This document shows, piece after piece, positions 41,334 to 49,890 of a DNA stretch of 64,000 nucleotides. This stretch comes from Catenulispora acidiphila DSM 44928 (GTDB lineage Bacteria; Actinomycetota; Actinomycetes; Streptomycetales; Catenulisporaceae). The DNA lies in NCBI RefSeq assembly GCF_000024025.1, contig NC_013131.1, forward strand, positions 2,356,001-2,420,000, read 5' to 3'. Both the position numbers and the translations under genes were made by a program. A model generated the notes under the pieces. That model was not told where the DNA came from and searched no databases. It saw only the letters and a program-made list of their open reading frames with translations. Within the stretch, counting starts at the first letter, position 1; every line of letters starts with the position of its first letter.

Positions 41334-42386
41334 ATGGGCGCCATGACCGACAACGCCTCATTGCCTTCCACCGCACGACTCGCGGACATCGCGGCGCAAG
41401 CCAAGGTCAGCGAGGCGACGGTGAGCCGGGTGCTGAACGGGAAACCGGGGGTGGCCGCCGCCACCCGGCAGGCGGTGCTGGCGGCGCTGGACGTCATGGG
41501 CTACGAGCGGCCCACCCGGTTGCGGCAGCGGACCGCGGCGCTGATCGGGCTGATCATTCCGGAGTTGGACAACCCCATCTTCCCGGCGATGGCGCAGGCG
41601 GTGGAGCGGGCGCTGACCCACCACGGCTACACCCCGGTGCTGGCCACGGTCTCGCCGGGCGGCGCGACCGAGGACGACCTCGTGGAGCTCCTGATCGAGC
41701 ACGGGGTCGCCGGGATCGTCTTCGCCTCCGGGCTGCACGCCGACACCACCGCCTCGCGCGACCGGTACCACCGGCTCTCGGACCGCGGCGTGCCCTTCGT
41801 CCTGATCAACGGGTTCGCCGAGGGCATCGCGGCGCCGTTCATCTCCCCGGACGACGCCCTGGCGGCGCGCCTGTCGGTGAACCACCTGGCCGACCTGGGG
41901 CACGAGCGCATCGGGCTGGCGGTCGGACCGAAGCGGTACGTGCCGGTGATCCGCAAGATCGAGGGATTCACCGCCGCGCTGCGCGACACGCTCGGCGTGG
42001 AGAACCCGGCGGACTTCGTCGAGTACTCGCTGTACGGCTTCGAAGGCGGCCGCGCGGCGGCGGCGAAGCTGCTGGACAAGGGCTGCACCGGCATCGTGTG
42101 CGCCTCGGACATGATGGCGCTCGGCGCCATCGCCGAGGTGCGCGCCCGGGGCATGGCGGTGCCGGGGGACATCTCGGTGGTCGGCTACGACGACTCGCCG
42201 CTGATCCCCTACACCGACCCGCCGCTGACCACGGTGCGCCAGCCGGTCGCCGCCATGGGCGCCGCCGCGGTGCGCGCGCTGCTGGAGGAGGTCGGGGGCG
42301 GGCACGCGCCGCACACCGAGTTCGTGTTCGCGCCGGAGCTCGTCGTGCGGGGGTCGACGGGGTCCGGGCCGCGCGTGCGGCGATAG
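41334..42386 (+). CDS. LacI family transcriptional regulator
   Basis: 350 residues. N-terminal HTH RLADIAAQAKVSEATVSRVL with hinge helix AVLAALDVMGYERP, then the periplasmic-binding-like sensor domain (LIIPELDNPIFPAMAQAVER; SVVGYDDSPLIPYTDPPLTT) for a sugar ligand. ATG 41334 follows GGGGAG at 7 nt; ATG 41343 is an alternative. It directly follows the glucosidase and most likely represses the transport-glucosidase operon, with maltose-type sugar as inducer. Confidence 0.92.
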   Translation: MGAMTDNASLPSTARLADIAAQAKVSEATVSRVLNGKPGVAAATRQAVLAALDVMGYERPTRLRQRTAALIGLIIPELDNPIFPAMAQAVERALTHHGYTPVLATVSPGGATEDDLVELLIEHGVAGIVFASGLHADTTASRDRYHRLSDRGVPFVLINGFAEGIAAPFISPDDALAARLSVNHLADLGHERIGLAVGPKRYVPVIRKIEGFTAALRDTLGVENPADFVEYSLYGFEGGRAAAAKLLDKGCTGIVCASDMMALGAIAEVRARGMAVPGDISVVGYDDSPLIPYTDPPLTTVRQPVAAMGAAAVRALLEEVGGGHAPHTEFVFAPELVVRGSTGSGPRVRR

Positions 42387-42446
42387 GCGTTTTCCTCTAA
42401 GTCGTTTAAGTCGTTTTCTCAGTAGGTCTTTCTCTCCAGGGGCGGG

Positions 42447-43361
42447 GTGGGTGCGTTGTCGCAGCATGCTGAGGCCGGGCTCGAGGTCGACGTGCTGGTG
42501 GTCGGCGGCGCGGGGATCGACACGATCGTCCGCGTCCCGGAGCTGCCGGTGCCGTACGCGGATTCGGTCCTGGTGGACCCGATCGAGTCCTACGTCGCGC
42601 ACACCGGCACGGCGGTCGCCCTCGGCACGCGCGCGCTGGGACTGCGGGTGAAGTTCGTCGACTTCCTCGGCGAGGACACCTTCGGCGAGCTCGTCCTGCG
42701 CCGCTTCGCCGAGGAGAAGCTGGACTTCGCCTGGTTCCCCTCGGCCGCCGGCACGACCCGCGCGGTGAACCTGGTGTCGGCCGACGGACGCCGGATGTCG
42801 TTCTACGACCCGCGCGGCGTGCCGGGGCAGCAACTGCCTGAGGCGTTCTACGAGGACTGGCTTACGCGGACGCGGCACGTGCACGTCTGCATAGCCGACC
42901 ACGCGCGGCACGTGCTGCCGGCGGCGCTCCGGCACGGCGTCCCGATCTCCACCGACCTGCACGACTGGGACGGCGTCTCCGAGCACCACCACGACTTCGC
43001 CCACGCCGCGGACCACGTGTTCATGAGCGCCGCGAACCTCGGCGAGCGACGCGACGCGGTACTCGCCGAGGTCCTGGCGCGCGGTCGGGCGAAGACGGTC
43101 GTGGCCACGGACGGCGCGCGCGGGGCGTACTTGGCGGTCCGCGACGTCCCGGGCGTCCGCCACTTCCCGGCCCTGACGCCGCCGGCGCCGGTGGTGGACA
43201 GCAACGGCGCCGGGGACGCTTTCGTGACCGGGTTCATGTCGGGGGTGCTGCGCGGCGCGGCGGTCGAGGAGTGCATGCGCCGGGGGCTGGCGTGCGGGGC
43301 TTATGCCTGCACGGTGCACGGGACAGCGGAGCGGTTCGCAGCCGAGAGCGATCTGAGCTGA
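42447..43361 (+). CDS. PfkB/ribokinase family sugar kinase
   Basis: 304 residues. The substrate-side motif VLVVGGAGIDTIVRVPELP is at the start and the catalytic/ATP anion-hole motif DSNGAGDAFVTGFMSG near the C-terminus carries the catalytic Asp. The family phosphorylates fructose, ribose, nucleosides or KDG. Its position 60 bp after lacI suggests it phosphorylates a sugar released by the pathway. GTG 42447 follows AGGGGC. Which sugar it uses cannot be told from sequence. Confidence 0.87.
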   Translation: MGALSQHAEAGLEVDVLVVGGAGIDTIVRVPELPVPYADSVLVDPIESYVAHTGTAVALGTRALGLRVKFVDFLGEDTFGELVLRRFAEEKLDFAWFPSAAGTTRAVNLVSADGRRMSFYDPRGVPGQQLPEAFYEDWLTRTRHVHVCIADHARHVLPAALRHGVPISTDLHDWDGVSEHHHDFAHAADHVFMSAANLGERRDAVLAEVLARGRAKTVVATDGARGAYLAVRDVPGVRHFPALTPPAPVVDSNGAGDAFVTGFMSGVLRGAAVEECMRRGLACGAYACTVHGTAERFAAESDLS

Positions 43362-43392
43362 GGCTTGCGCCCTGCCCATCACGCCCCACGTC

Positions 43393-43420
43393 CTACGCCC
43401 TACGCCCTACGCCCTACGCG
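43393..43420. repeat. Four tandem copies of a 7-bp repeat overlapping a stop codon
   Basis: CTACGCC is repeated from 43393, with the last copy ending CTACGCG. On the minus strand the repeat reads GGCGTAG, and the SDR stop codon TAG (43416-43414) is formed by the last copy. The 52-bp space to the PfkB stop is otherwise unremarkable. Confidence 0.85.
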
Positions 43421-44250
43421 CTCATCGCCCGCCCGAGATGCTCGGTCGCGTCGAGGTCCGCGCCGACCGACGCCAGCTTCCTCCGGATCTCGTCCACCGC
43501 GTCGTTCCCCAGCGCGAGGCGCAGCGGCGGCTCCTTCCACCCCAGCACCTCCAGGACCGCCGCGGCGGCCTTCACCGGGTCGCCCTCCTGCGCGCCGTGC
43601 GACGTCGGCAGGCCGTCGCGGGTGGCGCCGGCCGTGCCGTCGTAGTCCGCGATGCGCGCGTCCACTGCCTGCAAGGCTGCCGGGGCGGCGAAGCCGGTGC
43701 GGAAGGCGCCGGGCTCGACGATCAGGACATTGATACCCAGCGGCGCCACCTCGCCGGCCAGCGCCTCGCTGGCCAACTCCAGGGCGCCCTTGGCGGCGCA
43801 GTAGGCGCCGACGCCGGGGAAGGCGAGCATGCCGCCCATGCTGGTCAGCTGGACGACGGTACCGGCTCGGCGGGCCCGCATCTGCGGCAGGACCAGGCGG
43901 GTCAGCTCCAGTGGTCCGAAGAACATCACTTCCATGGCGTTGCGGAGTTCGGCCTCGCTCGTCTCCTCGATGGCGCCGACGATGCCGAAGCCGGCGTTGT
44001 TCACCAGGATGTCGATGCGGCCCGCCGCCTCGACGGCGGCGCGGAGGCGGTCGCGGTCGCCCAGGTCGAGCTCGACCACTGATACGCGTCCGCCGGAGGC
44101 CGCCACCAGGTCGGCCATCGTCTCCGGGCGGCGGACGGCGGCGACCACCTCGTCGCCGGCGCTGAGCGCGGCGTGGACGAGGGCGAGGCCGAAGCCGCTG
44201 TTGGCTCCGGTGATGAACCAGCGGCGGGGAGTGTCGGAAGCGTTCGTCAT
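43414..44250 (-). CDS. Short-chain dehydrogenase/reductase (classical SDR)
   Basis: 278 residues. Cofactor motif TGANSGFG, NNAG, and the catalytic Ser...Tyr-x-x-x-Lys set (LTSMGGML then YCAAKGA). Acidic residues after the second strand (RRPET; ELDLGD) leave NADPH and NAD preference open. ATG 44250 was preferred to ATG 44259 for spacing. It diverges from the LuxR gene, 62 bp away, which may control it. Confidence 0.88.
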   Translation of the reverse strand: MTNASDTPRRWFITGANSGFGLALVHAALSAGDEVVAAVRRPETMADLVAASGGRVSVVELDLGDRDRLRAAVEAAGRIDILVNNAGFGIVGAIEETSEAELRNAMEVMFFGPLELTRLVLPQMRARRAGTVVQLTSMGGMLAFPGVGAYCAAKGALELASEALAGEVAPLGINVLIVEPGAFRTGFAAPAALQAVDARIADYDGTAGATRDGLPTSHGAQEGDPVKAAAAVLEVLGWKEPPLRLALGNDAVDEIRRKLASVGADLDATEHLGRAMSA

Positions 44251-44312
44251 GTCCACCATCTTGGAGCGTGCCCGGCTGGCCGCGGTATGGCCCGAAGGTG
44301 GAACATCGAAGG

Positions 44313-45116
44313 GTGACCATCGCGCTGCCCGGCCCCGCCCCGCGTCCCCGACCGCTGCCCGCCGACGAGCCGCTGAGCCCGGAGGATTACCGCCGGGTGG
44401 TTGGCGTCGTGGAGGCGGTGGACCACGCCGGTGACCTCGCCGAGTTCCGGGAACGCCTGGTCACGGCGTTGCGGAGCTGGTTCGGCTACAGCGGCGTCAC
44501 CGTGCTGCACGGCGAGACCGCGGCCGACGCGGTCGACAGAGGCTGCGGGGTGTTGGCGGGGTATTCGGCCGAGTTCCTGGCGACCTACGCCGCTCAGGGC
44601 TGGGAGCGGGAGGACCCGTTCCGCGACGAGGGCTTCTTGCAGCGGCTGGCTGAGGCCGGCGTGGTGCGGCTGACCGACATCTCAGAGGGTGCGCGCTTCC
44701 GCGAGGAGTTCCTGGTGCCGCGCGGCATCGCCGACAAGGCCGCGATGCTCATCGACGCCGCGCCGTCGGGCGTGCTGTGGGTCGGGCTGGCCGTGCCGGA
44801 CGGCGTGGGGCGGGTTTCCGACCGCGACCTCGCCGTGCTCCGCGTGCTGCGCCGCCACCTGACGCCGCTGGCCGTCGAGCAGCTGGCCCGGAACCGCTCG
44901 CGCGAGGCGTCGCGGGGCGACTGGGATCTGACGCCGCGCGAGTGGGACGTGGCCGACCTCGCCGCACAGGGACTGACCAACCGGCAGATCGCGGCGCGGC
45001 TGTTCATCGGCGTGGACACCGTTAAGAAGCACCTGACGCGGGTCCTGGCGGCCACCTCCTGCGGCAGCCGTACGCAGCTCGCGCTGCTGTTCACCACCCG
45101 CGGCACCCCGAGCTGA
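44313..45116 (+). CDS. LuxR-family regulator with GAF-like sensor region
   Basis: 267 residues from GTG 44313. The N-terminal ~190 residues are alpha/beta and resemble GAF/autoinducer-binding modules (FGYSGVTVLHGE; GVLWVGLAVPDG). The C-terminal LuxR HTH is LTPREWDVADLAAQGLTNRQ then GVDTVKKHLTRVLAAT. This is a single-HTH, non-LAL regulator with no receiver domain Asp pocket. The divergent SDR is the likely target. Confidence 0.83.
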   Translation: MTIALPGPAPRPRPLPADEPLSPEDYRRVVGVVEAVDHAGDLAEFRERLVTALRSWFGYSGVTVLHGETAADAVDRGCGVLAGYSAEFLATYAAQGWEREDPFRDEGFLQRLAEAGVVRLTDISEGARFREEFLVPRGIADKAAMLIDAAPSGVLWVGLAVPDGVGRVSDRDLAVLRVLRRHLTPLAVEQLARNRSREASRGDWDLTPREWDVADLAAQGLTNRQIAARLFIGVDTVKKHLTRVLAATSCGSRTQLALLFTTRGTPS

Positions 45117-45122
45117 CGCGCG

Positions 45123-45647
45123 TCACACGAACAGCGCCACCACGAATATCACCAGCAGCACCCAGATCACCGCCGTGATCGCTGAACACACCAGACCGGC
45201 GATCGCCATTCCCGTGCCGGTCCACCCCTGCCTCGAACTCTGCGATATCCCCATGCCGCTGAAGACGAGCCCCATGATCGCCAAAACCGGCGCCAGCAGC
45301 GGAGCCCAGAAAAGCAGCATGCTGCAAATCCCGGTCACCATGCCCGCGACGGCCATGCCGCTGGTCTGCGGCCGCAGCATCGGCGGTCCGTAGTACCCGC
45401 CGGGATACAGCTGCGGAGGCTGCGGTCCGAAGTACTGGGGCGCGGCTGAGAAGGACGTGGGAAACGTCGGCTGCACCGGGACCATGTCCTGCGTCGGCGA
45501 CGCGTAGCCGGGCGGTACGGCGTCCTGCTGAGCGTAACGGGGCGGTGCGTAACCGGGCGGCGCGTAACCAGGCGGCGCGTAACCATCGCCGGGCGGGGCG
45601 AACCCCTCAGTGCCGGAACCTTGTCCGCCTGCCGCGGTGTCGCTCAT
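45123..45647 (-). CDS. DUF4190-like small membrane protein with Tyr/Pro repeats
   Basis: 174 residues. The first half is a disordered Pro/Tyr/Gly tract with YAPPG units repeated (from 22 on); the second half has two transmembrane helices (SGMAVAGMVTGICSMLLFWA and AIAGLVCSAITAVIWVLLV) separated by a short loop, the DUF4190 layout common in actinobacteria. ATG 45647 follows GGAGGT at 10 nt. It ends 6 bp from the convergent LuxR stop. Function unknown. Confidence 0.75.
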   Translation of the reverse strand: MSDTAAGGQGSGTEGFAPPGDGYAPPGYAPPGYAPPRYAQQDAVPPGYASPTQDMVPVQPTFPTSFSAAPQYFGPQPPQLYPGGYYGPPMLRPQTSGMAVAGMVTGICSMLLFWAPLLAPVLAIMGLVFSGMGISQSSRQGWTGTGMAIAGLVCSAITAVIWVLLVIFVVALFV

Positions 45648-45672
45648 CGGTGGCACTACCTCCCTGTCGGCG

Positions 45673-47382
45673 TCAGCTGACGCGTCCGGCCAGACTGCCG
45701 AAACCCGCACGCGTCGCGGCCAGGATAAGCCGATCACCCTCTTGCAGAACCCGGCTCCGGTCGGCTCCCGACCAGTCGAACGCCGTGCTTCCCGCCCGCT
45801 TCACCGCCAGTACCCGCGTCAGCCCCGGTTCATCCAGGTCACGCTGCGCCCGCCCGGCCGATTCCGAGCCGGTCTCGACCACGACCTCGGCGATCAGCAG
45901 GACCTTGCGATACACCGACAGCGTCCCGAGCACCTCGCGCCCCATCATCGCGGCGGCGAACGCCGGCGCCGCGAGGTAGGACACCGAGCGGGAGGCGGTG
46001 TTGCCGAACTCCTTGTAGACGTGCGAGGCGAAGTCGTCGTCGAACAGCCGCACCACGACCCGCACCTCGGGGTTGATGGCGCGGGCCTCCAGCGCCGCCT
46101 CCAGGTTGGTCACGTCGTCGCCGGTCACCGCCACGACCGCGCGCGCCCGGCCGATCTGCGCCCGGCGCAGCGCGTCCTCGATCGGCCGGTCGCCGACCAC
46201 CGCCGGCACGTCCAGCCCGCGTGCCGCGGCGATCCCGCGGGCCTCGGGGTCGCGCTCGATGCCGACCACCGGCACGCCGAGCTCCCGGAACAGCGCCGTG
46301 ACCCGCGTGCCCGCGTTGCCGAGGCCGACCACGACCACGTGCCCGCGCAGTCCCGTGCTCGGCTGCCGGGTGCGCACGTTGCGCCGGGTCGCGGTGCTCT
46401 CGACGAACACCGCGGTCACCACCGGCATCAGCACGATGCCGGACAGCGTGATCGCGACCTGGAACAGCCGCTGCAGGTCGCCGCCGACCGCGCTGTGCTG
46501 GCCGTAGACATCGGGGACCGCCGACCCCGCCACGTCGAGCGACGTCTCGTACAGGGCCCAGGCGAACGGCCGCGCCAGCAACCAGATCCCGGCGAAGGAC
46601 ACCAGCAGCGTGACCACCGCGGCGATCAGGATCGTGCGCAGTTTGGCGCTGGTGAAGTACTTCAGGGTGTCCGACGCGCGCCACAGCAGACGGGCTGTCG
46701 GCGAGGCCTTGTAAAGGTTTCCGGCCACGATCGCGTCGGAGGCGTCCAGGAACTGCAACGCGGCGTGCCGTGGCGAGCGCTCCTGAAGCAGCATCCACTC
46801 CTGCGTCCGGCTGCGCGCCGCCGCCACCGGCAGCACCTCGATGTCCGACTGCCGGTCGCGGTCGATGGCGTCGGCGATCAGGAACGGCGTCTGCCGCATG
46901 TCGATGTCCTGGCCGACGGCGACCCGCAGCGCCCGGCCGCCGGCGCTGACCGAGTGCGGGCGCTGCAGCGCGGCGTTGACGAACGCCGGCGCGGCGGTCG
47001 CCGAGGCCGACAGGACCGTGCAGTTGTCGACCAGCTGCGCGATGTGCGCGCCGAGCCGCTGGTTGAACATGCGGATCACGACCCTGATACCCGGGCGCAG
47101 GGCCGCGGCGCGCATGGCGGCGTGGATGTTGGTCCGGTCGTCGCCGTCCACGAACGCGATCGCCTGCGCCTGGCCGATGCCGGCCCGGCGCAGCGCTTCT
47201 TCGGACACGCGCGCGTCGACGACGGTGTTCTCGGCGCCGAGCACCTTGGTGATCTGGACGGTGTACGGCGTCTCCTGCGGCGGCACGATCGCAGCCGTGC
47301 GGACGCCGTACTGCCGGGTCAACTCGACGGTGAGCCTGTTGGCCAAGGCGTTCCCGCCCACCACGATGAACAAGTCCCCCAT
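45673..47382 (-). CDS. Two-RCK-domain potassium/ion channel-type protein (CASTOR/POLLUX-like)
   Basis: 569 residues. N-terminal TrkA-N/RCK fold (LFIVVGGNALANRLTVELTR) with a partial second half, two hydrophobic helices (TILIAAVVTLLVSFAGIWLL near 240 and LFQVAITLSGIVLMPVVTAVF near 300), then a second RCK domain (HVVVVGLGNAGTRVTALFRE) and a C-terminal regulatory region. Between the helices, WALYETSLDVAGSAV occupies the pore-loop position but lacks a TVGYG filter. The ATG has no clear SD and is 29 bp from the upstream acyl-CoA dehydrogenase stop, so it may be co-transcribed with that gene. It binds NAD(H) or nucleotides and probably gates ion flux. Confidence 0.8.
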   Translation of the reverse strand: MGDLFIVVGGNALANRLTVELTRQYGVRTAAIVPPQETPYTVQITKVLGAENTVVDARVSEEALRRAGIGQAQAIAFVDGDDRTNIHAAMRAAALRPGIRVVIRMFNQRLGAHIAQLVDNCTVLSASATAAPAFVNAALQRPHSVSAGGRALRVAVGQDIDMRQTPFLIADAIDRDRQSDIEVLPVAAARSRTQEWMLLQERSPRHAALQFLDASDAIVAGNLYKASPTARLLWRASDTLKYFTSAKLRTILIAAVVTLLVSFAGIWLLARPFAWALYETSLDVAGSAVPDVYGQHSAVGGDLQRLFQVAITLSGIVLMPVVTAVFVESTATRRNVRTRQPSTGLRGHVVVVGLGNAGTRVTALFRELGVPVVGIERDPEARGIAAARGLDVPAVVGDRPIEDALRRAQIGRARAVVAVTGDDVTNLEAALEARAINPEVRVVVRLFDDDFASHVYKEFGNTASRSVSYLAAPAFAAAMMGREVLGTLSVYRKVLLIAEVVVETGSESAGRAQRDLDEPGLTRVLAVKRAGSTAFDWSGADRSRVLQEGDRLILAATRAGFGSLAGRVS

Positions 47383-47411
47383 ACCGGGATGGTAGAGGGC
47401 TGCGATGAACG

Positions 47412-49145
47412 TTAGGGGCGCATTTCGTAAGCGCCCGACAAACCCGCGACGCGCTCCCAGATCCGCCCGAACCGCTCGGCGTCCACCACCGGCTTGCGCA
47501 CCGCGCCGAGCGCCCACGCCTGCTGCGCCTCGGTCGAGGACGGCTTGCCGTGCAGGGCGACGGCGTACTCGGAGAAGTCGCGGACGAGGACGTCGAAGAT
47601 CTGGTCCACCACGTCGTCCTCGAGCCCGGTCAGCCGCGCCTGCTCCAGGATCAGCTGGCCGTAGACGACCAGGGTGAACAGGTGGCCGACGTTCAGCAGG
47701 AAGTCGAGGTCCTTCTGCTGCTCCTCGTCCGGCGGACAGGTGGCCAGGAACTGCGTCAGCGCCTCGGCCTGCTCGGTGAAGCGGGCGACGTTCGGCACGC
47801 CGGCCGCCTGCCGGTAGGCCGCGCGCCAGTCGTGGAAGCGCACCTTGCCCAGACCGCGCGCCGGGCCCTGCTGGAACAGGAAGGCGTCGTCGGCGGCGTC
47901 GGCGCGCGTCGGGACCTCGGCGTACTCCTGCGGGCTGAACAAATAGTTCGGCATGAACTTCAGCACCAGCGCGAGGTTCACGTGGACCGTGCCCTCCAGC
48001 TTCGGCAGGGCCCTGATGTAGTGGGTGGCGCCGTTGAAGTAGGTGTCCTTCTCGAAGCCGCGGGCCGCGATCACGTCCCAGAGCAGGTCCACGACCCGCT
48101 CACCCTCGGAGGTCACCTTCATCTTGGTGATCGGGTTGAACAGCAGGTAGCGCCGGTCCTCGGCGTTCGCGCTGCGGAAGTAGTCCACGGCCCGGGCGCT
48201 GAACAGCTTCATGGCGATCAGGCGCGCGTAGGCGTCGGCGAAGGACGCGCGCACGTGGCCGAAGTCGGTGACCGGGTGGCCGTACAGGATCCGGTTGTGC
48301 GCGTGCGTGATGGCCTCGTAGAAGGAGTGCTCCGCGATCCCGACCGAGGCCGTGCACAGGTTGAACTTGCCGACGTTGACGGTGTTCAGCGCGGCACTGA
48401 AGGCATCCGCGCCGGTGTGCAGGATGTCGGCGTCGGTGACCGGATAGCCGTCGAGCTTGAACTCGCTGACGAACATCTGCGAGTCGACGACGTTCTGCAC
48501 CAGCTCGAACTTCTCATGCCGGCTGTCGGCGGCGAAGAACACGTAGCCGTCCGGACCCTCGACGTCCGCACGTCGGCCGAAAACCGAGACCAGCCCGGCG
48601 ACGTTCCCGTTGCCGATGTAGTACTTGCCACCGGTGGCGGTGTACCCGCCGTCGCCATCCGGAGTCAAGATCATGTCGGTCGAGTAGACGTCGGCGCCAT
48701 GCTCCTTCTCCGACAGACCGAACGCGAAGACATGACCCTCGTCGAGCAGCCGCGCCGCCCGCTCGCGCGCCGCGGCGTTCTCCGACATCCAGACCGGCCC
48801 GAGCCCCAGGACCGTGACCTGCCAGGTGTACCAGTAGGGCAGCCCGTAGAAGCCGAGGATCTCGCTCAGCGCGGCATTGCGCGCGGTGTCCCAGCGCTGC
48901 GCCGCCGCGGCCGGCCCGAAGGCGTCCCCGGCGGGCGTCTGGAACGTCGCGAACAGCTTCTCCTTCGCCGCGAACTCCAGGAAGTCGGCATACCAGACCC
49001 GGTCCAGGTCCTCGGCGATCAAGCGCCGCTTCCCGCGCCCCTCGAACCAGTCGACGACGGCCGTGAGCAGCCGCTGCGTCTCCTCGTCGAACGCCGAAGG
49101 ATCGAAGGTACGCGGGTTGAACAACGCGGCCGGGTCATGAGTCAT
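47412..49145 (-). CDS. Acyl-CoA dehydrogenase family protein
   Basis: 577 residues, longer than the usual 380-400. The core carries FGLSEKEHGADVYSTDMIL (the flavin-contacting S/T-E segment), GGKYYIGNGNVAGLVSVF, and the C-terminal helical half with NRILYGHPVTDFGHV and FNPITKMKVTSEGERVVDLL. It oxidises an acyl-CoA to an enoyl-CoA, with FAD. The C-terminal extension is that of the long actinobacterial ACAD group. The start ATG 49145 has no SD, suggesting a leaderless transcript. The substrate is unknown. Confidence 0.86.
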   Translation of the reverse strand: MTHDPAALFNPRTFDPSAFDEETQRLLTAVVDWFEGRGKRRLIAEDLDRVWYADFLEFAAKEKLFATFQTPAGDAFGPAAAAQRWDTARNAALSEILGFYGLPYWYTWQVTVLGLGPVWMSENAAARERAARLLDEGHVFAFGLSEKEHGADVYSTDMILTPDGDGGYTATGGKYYIGNGNVAGLVSVFGRRADVEGPDGYVFFAADSRHEKFELVQNVVDSQMFVSEFKLDGYPVTDADILHTGADAFSAALNTVNVGKFNLCTASVGIAEHSFYEAITHAHNRILYGHPVTDFGHVRASFADAYARLIAMKLFSARAVDYFRSANAEDRRYLLFNPITKMKVTSEGERVVDLLWDVIAARGFEKDTYFNGATHYIRALPKLEGTVHVNLALVLKFMPNYLFSPQEYAEVPTRADAADDAFLFQQGPARGLGKVRFHDWRAAYRQAAGVPNVARFTEQAEALTQFLATCPPDEEQQKDLDFLLNVGHLFTLVVYGQLILEQARLTGLEDDVVDQIFDVLVRDFSEYAVALHGKPSSTEAQQAWALGAVRKPVVDAERFGRIWERVAGLSGAYEMRP

Positions 49146-49282
49146 GCAGGCATGCTACCAGCGGGTAACTTTCCCGGCGCGCTGACGCTCTGTACCGGTG
49201 TGGTGCGGTATGGCGGCGACAGCGCGGTGGCGGGGCTGGCACGATGGATGTGGCTGCGGGGCCGGCAAGGAAGGGAAGCGAG

Positions 49283-49570
49283 ATGGCTCTCATCAAGGTC
49301 CACTTGGACCGCACCGTCGCGGCGGTCCGCGCTGCGTTACCGGAAGACGAGGTCGCTGAATTCAACGCGGCCATGGAGACGACTCACGCCGACGAGTGGC
49401 GGCAGATCTTCGAGCGCTGGTTTCATCGCGCCGTTCTGCAGGAGGCCGGCCTGTTGGCGGACATCAAGGCCGGGGTCAGCCACGCGACTGGTGACGGGAT
49501 TCCGTTCGACGAAGCATTTCCCGGCTACCGGGAGCGCTGGGAGCGGGAGCAGGGACTTCGCGCTGCATGA
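49283..49570 (+). CDS. Small helical protein, DUF6247-like (antitoxin-like)
   Basis: 95 residues, all-helical: AAVRAALPEDEVAEFNAAMETT and EWRQIFERWFHRAVLQEAG. It resembles small DUF6247 proteins of actinobacteria, often placed next to small RelE-like proteins. ATG 49283 has AAGGGAAG upstream. The stop overlaps the next gene's start by 4 bp (ATGA), so the two are co-translated. An antitoxin role is inferred from size, order and coupling only. Confidence 0.55.
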   Translation: MALIKVHLDRTVAAVRAALPEDEVAEFNAAMETTHADEWRQIFERWFHRAVLQEAGLLADIKAGVSHATGDGIPFDEAFPGYRERWEREQGLRAA

Positions 49571-49821
49571 GGTGCAGCCTGATCATCGGACTCGCGGTGA
49601 CCGAGGCTATCGCCGCGATGCCTGAGGTTCCGCATGAGCTGTTCACACTGGAGTGTCTGGCCATCGGCCGCGTCCCCTTCGGCGGGGGCGCGGTCGTTTA
49701 CAAGACGGCAGGCGCGCTGACGACATGTACTCGGGCGGTGGGGTCTATGGGCCTTATCGAATACGAGGTCGATGAGAACGACGGTGTGGTGACCATCACC
49801 AGCGTCATAAGCATGTTCTAG
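49567..49821 (+). CDS. Small RelE/ParE-like protein (candidate toxin)
   Basis: 84 residues. The C-terminus GLIEYEVDENDGVVTITSVIS matches the closing strands of RelE/ParE-type toxins (I-x-Y-x-V-D-E-x-x-x-x-V-x-I), but the N-terminal half (helix pair with RLP) is less typical and contains AVVYKTAG. It is coupled to the preceding DUF6247-like gene. The gene order (antitoxin first, overlapping) fits a type II module. Confidence is limited by the short length and lack of catalytic Arg/Lys marks. Confidence 0.5.
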   Translation: MRCSLIIGLAVTEAIAAMPEVPHELFTLECLAIGRVPFGGGAVVYKTAGALTTCTRAVGSMGLIEYEVDENDGVVTITSVISMF

Positions 49822-49835
49822 CTGAAAGGAGTTCT

Positions 49836-49862
49836 GAGGGCCCGGCGGCGACCCGGGCCCTC
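49836..49862. terminator. Hairpin terminator between convergent genes
   Basis: GAGGGCCCGG (49836-49845) pairs with CCGGGCCCTC (49853-49862), with imperfect outer pairing of CTGAAAGGAGTTC and GACTTCTTTCAG. It separates the TA-like pair from the ABC permease operon. Confidence 0.85.
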
Positions 49863-49890
49863 GACTTCTTTCAGATCCCCTCCGCCGATC

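Noticed and set aside
45115-45150. CGTCACA at about 45119 as a fifth ECF41 promoter
   Set aside because: The -10 half CGGTCTNAGCTGG is absent at the right spacing and the site lies between convergent gene ends.
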